DNA of 64,000 bases from Isoetes taiwanensis (lineage: Eukaryota; Streptophyta; Lycopodiopsida; Isoetales; Isoetaceae), in NCBI GenBank assembly GCA_021234155.1, contig JAJEKV010000062.1, forward strand, positions 8,327,408 to 8,391,407, written 5' to 3'. The notes below the pieces were generated by a model, which had not been told where the DNA came from, searched no databases, and saw nothing but the letters and a program-made list of their open reading frames with translations. A program made the translations under genes and the position numbers. Of this stretch, positions 57,590-64,000 are shown piece after piece (position 1 is the stretch's first letter; every line of letters begins with the position of its first letter).

Positions 57590-60500
57590 ATGACTACTAG
57601 ACTGGGTGCATCATTATTGTGTGCAGTAGAGGTGTTCAAAAGGTACAGGAGGCTTTCAATATGGAAAGAAAAGATCAAGGAGATTTTGGAAGCGGAGGGA
57701 CTCTGGTCCTATGTTGGAGAAGATGCTGGCAATGATGAAGTCGGAACAGCAGCTGTAATCATTACTGCTGCAAGTGAAGGCTCCACTTCTGGAGAAGTAG
57801 CGGTAACCAGTTCAAACATGAATGCTAAGTTGATAGAGGATAAAAGTATTGTTACAGTTAAATTAGATAAAAGTATTGTTACCGTTAAATTAAGTCCTAG
57901 TATCTTGTTGAAAGTGAGAGGCATGCATCCTAGAGCAATTTGGAAATATCTCATTAAAACTTGTGATAATAAGACCTCGTCACAGTTGGATGTTCTTGAT
58001 AGAGAACTCAGAAATCTGAAATTTCATGAAACGGATGATATAACAGAATTTTTCCAGAGGTTTGATAATTTGATAGCTGACTTAGAAGCAGCAGGAGTTA
58101 CAATAACTAATGAACATCAAGTAATGTCCATTGCACGAGCTTTCTCAGACTATGATCATTTATCTACTCTTGTTAGAAATATTGCCAAGTCTAGGGAAGA
58201 TGCAGAATTAATGGTAAAAACAGAACTTGAACAAAAGAAATTAGTAGGAGAACATGAGGAGCACTCTGAGATCTTGTATGTTGGAAAAGGAAAAGGCAGG
58301 AATGAGAAAAGCAAATTGGGACCATGTTATCACTGCAATAATTATGGTCACCTGAAATATAATTATCCTAAGTTAGTAAAGGATAATAGATGTTTTAATT
58401 GTGATGGTCTGGGACATCAAGCTGCAAACTGTTCTAGCCCAAAAGACTTTGCCAAAGGAAGAGGAAGAGGTGAATCTAAAGGAAATATCAGAGGGAGATT
58501 CAACAACTGGGGAAGAGGAAGAGGGAGAAACACTTCAGCAGTGAACTTGACCGAGGAAGTATGCACAACAGAGGAGGAGGAATTGGACGAAAATGAAGAG
58601 GTAAGAAAAGAATGTATTGACTATCAATGAGACTAAGGATAAAAATAACTTGCTTGTTCTAGATTTTGGAGCTGAGAGATGCGTAATCAAGCAAGCAAGT
58701 CATCTTAAAAACAAGACAAAGCAAATCTCAAGCTATATTCAACTTGGAGATGGAAATTTGCAGCAAGTAGAAGAAGCTGGAATGTTGGAGATCTATGATT
58801 TGACTGGAAAGCCTGTAGAGCTTAAAAATGTTTTGTGTGTACCCTCTATTATTAGAAATTTAATTTTTGTCAGTCAATTAGTTGACTTAGAGTACAGAGT
58901 ATGCTTTGAGAAAACCCATTGTAATATTTTTCTTGGCAATGAATTAAAGTTCTTGGCAAAAAGAGTAGTCAATTTATTTGCACTTGACAAAATTAATATT
59001 GAGGGTAACATAAATTTGGTTACTGCAAGAAAATGGCATGAAAGGCTAAGCGGCACACATATGAACAATATAAATTATATGATAAAGAAAGGGCTGATTG
59101 TAGGAGAGGAACAAAAAGATGACTACATTTGTGAAGGATGTCTACTGGAAAAACACGAGACATAGCTTCAAAAGGTCAACAAAAAGAGCCAAAGGCATCT
59201 TGGATCTAATACATACTGACCTATGTGGACCTATCAATGTGACTAGCATGACAGGAAAGAAATTCTTTATAACCTTTATAGACGACTATTCAAGGAAAAC
59301 TAAGTGCTATCTCTTAAGACACAAAGACCAAGCTTTTACAGCATACAAACTTTTTGAACAAGAAATGGAGAGACAAACTGGAAGGAAAATAAAATGTGTA
59401 GGTCTGACAGGGGAGGAGAACTTCTTTCAGGGGAATTCAAAAAATATTGCAAAGTTAATGGGATAAAGAGGCAACTAACCTACAGGTATACACCTCAGCA
59501 AAACGGAGTAGCAGAAAGAAAGAACGGGACAATTCTAGATGCAGTTCGATCCATGCTAAAACACTCAGGTATGCCAAATTTCTTATGGGATGAAGAAGTT
59601 AAAACTACCGTGCTAATTCAAAATAAATTGCCTGCCTCATCTATCAATGGTAAAACCCCTGAGGAGATGTGGAATGGAAACATGCCATCATATGAAATGT
59701 TTAAGGCATATGGATGTCTGGCTTTTGCCCATGTTCCAAAGGAACTTAGAAAGAAATTAGATGACAGGGCTATAAAATGCTTTCTAGCAGGCTATGATGA
59801 GCAAGCAAAGGCTTATAGACTATATGATGAGCTTAAAAGACAAATTATTATCAGTAGAGATGTGGTGTTTGATGAAAATACACTCTACAAAAATAGAAAT
59901 AAAATGCAGAGGAATAGGGGAATGGAAAGTTTGGAATTAAAATCCAGGGAAGAAAATTCACAAGGCAATGTGATAGCTGATGTAGACAGTAATGAGGAAA
60001 ATGAAGAAGTGCAAAAACAGGGAAATACAAATGAGAATGATGCAATTGAAACTGAAGGGAATGAATAAGGGTTGGAGCAAGTCACAAAAGACAAAAGAAA
60101 AAGAAGATCAGAAATTGAGAAACTCAAGGAGAAGCTAAACATAGATACAACAGAATTTGGTAGAACAGACGGTGGAAAAAGTAACAGGTTATTAAAAGAA
60201 CTAGTGGATATAAATCAAGTGTTAGCAATCTTTGAACCAAAGGTTCCATGAACCAACACATATCAAGTTGCAAGAACTCCTGACAACAAAAATATTATAG
60301 GATGCAAATGGATTTATAAGCTCAAAACTGGAGCAAATGGAGATAAAAAATACAAGGCCAGGTTGGTTGCACAAGGATTTACACAAAGGAAGGGTCTGGA
60401 TTATGATGAAACATTTTCACCTATTGTAAAGTTTACAGGCATAAGAATTCTTTTGGCTTATGCAAATGCAAATAATCCTAAATGCAGAGATTGATGAGGA

Positions 60501-61708
60501 AGTTTACATGAAACAAGCACCTGGATTTGAGGATAAACAGGATAACATGGTGTGGAAACTTAACCGAGTTGTCTATAGTTTAAAATAGTCTCCAAGATTA
60601 TGGTATAAGTGCATAGATATTTACAAGATCAAGGGTTCATACAATTTATGAATGATGGGAACATGTGCATTCTAAACAGAGATGACCAATTTTGCATCAT
60701 AGCACTATATGTGGTTGATAACATTATGGTTGCAAGTGACACAAACATATTAGATCATTGTAAGCAAATATTGCAGAACAAATATCAGATGGTGGACCTA
60801 GGACAGTTGAAAAGGTTTCTTGGCATGGAAGTCAGTAGGGACAAAAAGAATAAAAGACTGACAATTACTCAGACATGCAACATTCAAGGGATGCTCAAAA
60901 GATTTAATATGATAGAATGCAACGTGTCTAAGACACCTATAGCACAAGGACACAAGCTATCCTCAGAGATGAGTCCCAAAACAGAAGCAGAAGTGACACA
61001 AATGGCAAATGTTCCATACAGGGAATTAATAGGTTGTCTACTATTTGTTTCAAACAGCACAAGGCCTGATATTGCCTTTACTGTCAGCCTACTTAGCAGG
61101 TTCAGCAATAACCCTGGATATCAACATTGGACAGCAGCCAAAAGAGTGTTAAGATACCTAAAATATACAATGAATCATGGGCTTACATACACCAATAATG
61201 ACTTAACACTAACAGGCTATGCAAATGCAGATTGGGGAAGTGATTTAGACACCAGAAAATCGACTTCAGAATTTTGCCTAATGTTAGGAGGAGCAACAAT
61301 TGCTTGGAAAAGCAAGAAACAATTTTGTGTAGCCATGTCAACTGCAGAAGCTGAGTATAACTCAGTAACTTTGGCCGCAAAGGAAATAGCATGGACCAGG
61401 CGTCTTCTGAATGAATTAAAGTTATGTCAAAGTTCACCCACAATGCTTTATTCAGACAGTTTAAGTTGCATAGCAATCACTAGAAATCCAGTACTACACC
61501 AAAGGATCAAACACATAGAATTACATTTCATTTTATCAGAGATATGGTTGCAAAGAATATTATAACAGTTCAATATATTGGCACAAATGAGCAAGTTGCA
61601 GATGTGTTGACAAAGGGCCTACCTGAGATCAAGTTCACAAAGTTCAAATATAACATGGGAGTTATAGAATTCCTTCAAGACATGAAAGTTACATTTGAAG
61701 AAAAATGA
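57590..61708 (+). pseudogene. Copia Gag-Pol pseudogene
   Basis: Pieces in order are Gag (57590-58630), protease and start of integrase (58617-59165), integrase core (59119-59466 and 59394-60068), RT (about 60261-60700), and the RT end with RNase H (60609-61565), continuing in another frame to a stop at 61706. Defects seen: the first zinc knuckle ends in Tyr where the last Cys should be; the protease has DFGA for DSGA; frames shift near 58620, 59150, 59400, 60612 and 61530; stops occur at 60066, 60249 and 60586; a deletion at about 60480 removes the MDVKTAF block with the first RT Asp; and YVDD reads YVVDN (60708-60722). RNase H motifs (ADW, KSTS) are still readable. It cannot be active on its own. 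Confidence 0.93.
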
Positions 61709-61773
61709 CATATGAGAGACAGTATAACAATATCATGATAACTATATAGAGGTTCATTAAATCATCAGAGATT

Positions 61774-61790
61774 TTGAAAGAAAGGAAAAA
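61774..61790 (+). other. Polypurine tract of Copia 2
   Basis: A purine run, GAAAGAAAGGAAAAA, directly before the 3' LTR start TGTTGG. Confidence 0.8.
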
Positions 61791-62320
61791 TGTTGGAAAA
61801 AGGTTCTTTCAAATTATCTGGGGCTAAGAACATTATTATCTGAGGCCAATTCATGTGCAAACATCAGAAAGGGTTAGAATATTTTAAGCCTATGGTTTAT
61901 ATAACATAGGTTTATTATGATTCTTTATATTGCAAGACCATTGGAATGAAATTATGAATTAGGGTTCAACTCGGTGGAGGCAAAGTCGGATTTGAATATA
62001 GAAAACTACTGAGCATTATGCGAAAGAGGATGCTAAGCGGCTGGATCTACACCAATTGGTGAGGTCTGGCCCTATAAATTAACATGAAAGATGAAGATTT
62101 ATATAGCAGTGGAGACCGATCAAGTTTATCAGAAGAATGCTTGGGCTCTCGGTCAAAGATGCTACAATGATCGAGTCAATTCCATTTGAACATTGTTTAG
62201 TTAATGGTATAATAGAAAATTTGTGAATCTCATGAATCAAGTTGCTATCTCATTATATTTACTAAAGTCTAGTTAGTCATTATTGAAGAATATTTACTTG
62301 AGCATTAGAATTTACCTTCA
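61791..62320 (+). repeat. 3' LTR of Copia 2
   Basis: 530 bp, TGTTGG to CTTCA, followed at once by the AAAGC duplication. Confidence 0.9.
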
Positions 62321-62504
62321 AAAGCGTGATGAGAACTAAAAGAAATAAAATGGAGCCAGAAGGGATAAAAGATGAATAGAACCCAGCAAACTGATGAGGC
62401 AAAGGAATACTAGGGATCAACAAGACACTAGAACTGGGCAGTGTGCAAGGAACCAAACAGTAACATGGAAAATAATACTAATGAAGCAAAGTGATGAAAA
62501 TCGG

Positions 62505-63420
62505 GTGCATATATCGCTGATAACATTAGTTTTTTCTTAAAGATACCTGACGTTATTAAACAACGTACAAGTCGGGAAGACTACGTCTCGCTATATAGAC
62601 GTCGGTGAGGCAGCCAGGACGACGGCGCAACAGCGACACCCCCAATTATGTTAAGACGTGGTTTAGGATGTTTGGACAAAGCTACAGACATGGTTTAAGG
62701 ACGTTTGGATGTGGTCCAGCTATGTCACAATGATGTCTGGACGTCGACATAGATGTCGCTTTTGATCCATTATAATGTGGTGAATAAGAGAGCGTAAAAT
62801 ATGTCAAAGATACCAATGAGGAATGGGAATCCAGGAGCTGCATGTTTTACTTTTGGGTTTGGCCTTGACATAGTATATCGAGCTCTATGTGTGGTTACTA
62901 CGCAAAGGATGTTTGATATCTGTCTATATATTAATATTATGCCACCTTCCGCATGGAATCTCTAAGCAACTTGGGCACACATCATGTTAGCATTCACGTG
63001 CCCTTGTACAATGCTGCCAATGGCATCTTGCCACATGGCATTTTAGATGGTCCCTTACAAAGAGACACCTAATCAATTTGCTTGCCATCATAGGCCAAAA
63101 GTGTATGTTTTAGAATTGGAGGGTGAAATGTTGTCATCAATGCCCTGGGTGCCTATGAATTGGCACCATACAATTGAATGGCAATGCCAATGCCACATTA
63201 TTATATGGTTTATAACGCTGTTCTATTGAACATTCATGGGGATGATGGCCTAGCTTTTAGTATGATAGCTAGCATACATTAAGATTCTTATGTTTTTGAC
63301 AAAAGGTTAATTTTTTTCACATGATTATTGACTTTCGAATTTTGCTCCAAATACCAATATTGCCCATTATGTTCACCTTCTAGTGTCTAAGCATTGGATT
63401 TATGTGCTTCCTATAAGGTT
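62505..63420. repeat. Repeat Z, copy 2
   Basis: Begins at ATATCGCTGATAAC and follows copy 1 through to ATAAGGTTA, but without the internal duplications, so it is probably closer to the ancestral layout. The TGACGTCA site is changed to TGACGTTA. Confidence 0.8.
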
Positions 63421-63716
63421 AAGAAATTATCATTTCTTTTTCCTTTTTTCCTTCTTTTTTAGTGGCCAAAAAAGGTTGTAAAAAAAAAGGGTGACATATT
63501 TTCTTCATGTGGATCGTGGACCATCTTTTACATGCGCATGAGGCATGCTTTTTGGACATGCTTGTCTCATGCACATTTGACATGCACATGCCACATATAG
63601 CATGCGCATCTGACATGCTTTTTGGCACCGGCAATCAAACATCTTAAAAGACCCATTATGTCTGGGTGGTAACAATTTCAAGTTCAAGGCCTCTCGAGTC
63701 ACACTATATATAGTTC
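63421..63716. other. Spacer, no gene seen
   Basis: T-rich start, then a stretch repeating ACATGC and CATGCGCATG phrases. A related text rich in CATG occurs at 51740-51870. Confidence 0.5.
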
Positions 63717-64000
63717 CTATTATTGTGCTACATATTCTAAACGAGGTGCGCCTGGACTACCACAGTCGTTGGATCTGTCGATCCTACAGGCCAGATCGCC
63801 AGGTGGAGCATCCTCGCACCTCTTGTTTTGCTTATGGTCGTTTATGATTAGGGGCACCTATGATTTTAAAGTATGGAATATGAGTTTGCCTAAGGTAATA
63901 CTTCTATACAGATTTGCCTATGGTTTTAGAATATGAAATAAGGGGACTCGAACCTTTACCAAAATAACTTAATATAGGTAATAAGACTATTATAACCAAC
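63717..64000 (-). repeat. Repeat A, copy 5, cut by window end
   Basis: Starts with ATTATTGTGCTACATATTC and the GAGGTGCGCC edge. It is the most diverged copy (for example CTACAGGCCAGATCG). The minus-strand B box reads GGTTCGAGTCCC, closer to the tRNA consensus than in other copies. Confidence 0.7.

Larger units (their letters stand above)
57023..62320 (+). mobile_element. Ty1/Copia LTR retrotransposon 2, decayed
   Basis: 5.3 kb with both LTRs and a perfect 5-bp target duplication AAAGC (57018-57022 and 62321-62325) inside repeat Y. LTRs run TGTTGG to TTCA and differ by indels and substitutions, so this copy is clearly older than Copia 1. The coding region is related to that of Copia 1 but heavily broken. 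Confidence 0.95.
54699..62498 (+). repeat. Repeat Y, copy 2, split by three insertions
   Basis: Y sequence occupies 54699-55431, 56136-56699, 56931-57022 and 62321-62498. The breaks are a hAT-like element, a SINE and Copia 2. Copy 1 is uninterrupted at all three points (about 46928, 47541 and 47633). After 62498 the match to copy 1 stops and repeat Z copy 2 begins. Confidence 0.8.

Overview
This window looks like nuclear DNA of a land plant. Two ordinary plant nuclear genes sit in a TE-dense, AT-rich background. One is an organellar HflX-type GTPase with 13 coding exons on the + strand (20756-24748). The other is an intronless class II ERF transcription factor with an AP2 domain and a C-terminal EAR motif on the - strand (36330-37124). 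There are no operons, rRNAs, CRISPR arrays or bacterial signals. I cannot name the species. The mix of Copia elements, several LINE lineages, SINE-like repeats and a small hAT element fits a repeat-rich seed plant or an early-diverging plant.

Layout. 1-19 kb is mostly broken LINE sequence: a twin-primed 3' end at 2.1-2.4 kb, a reverse transcriptase remnant at 4.6-5.6 kb (-), a 3' end with poly(A) at 6.3-7.0 kb (+), an endonuclease at 13.8-15.0 kb (-) and an ORF1 with coiled coil at 15.8-17.3 kb (-). It also holds a GC-rich non-coding repeat (family W) at 9.5-10.9 kb. 20-25 kb is the HflX gene, preceded by two hairpin-forming sequences. 27.0-27.7 kb is another LINE remnant. 29.0-34.4 kb is a very young Copia element with an intact 1,434-aa polyprotein but a truncated 5' LTR. 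36.3-37.1 kb is the ERF gene, with a long perfect hairpin about 0.7 kb upstream.

40-64 kb is a mosaic of a recurring composite repeat, here named A (427-bp unit carrying tRNA-like A and B boxes on the - strand), X, Y and Z. Comparing the two A-X-Y copies gives empty sites for four insertions. Copy 2 carries a 704-bp hAT-like element (13-bp terminal inverted repeats, 8-bp target duplication), a tRNA-derived SINE and a 5.3-kb Copia element (5-bp target duplication). Copy 1 carries a 4.2-kb block holding a W repeat that is itself split by 2.5 kb of other DNA.

The two host genes show no functional link. The rest is a record of transposition. I found no convincing new biological system. The observations most worth checking are the RNA-type hairpins (20315-20403 and 37848-37931), the hAT-like element with repeated CGCGTACGCG palindromes, the conserved reading frame inside repeat X, the L1-type ORF1 protein, and the near-identical LTRs of the intact Copia element.
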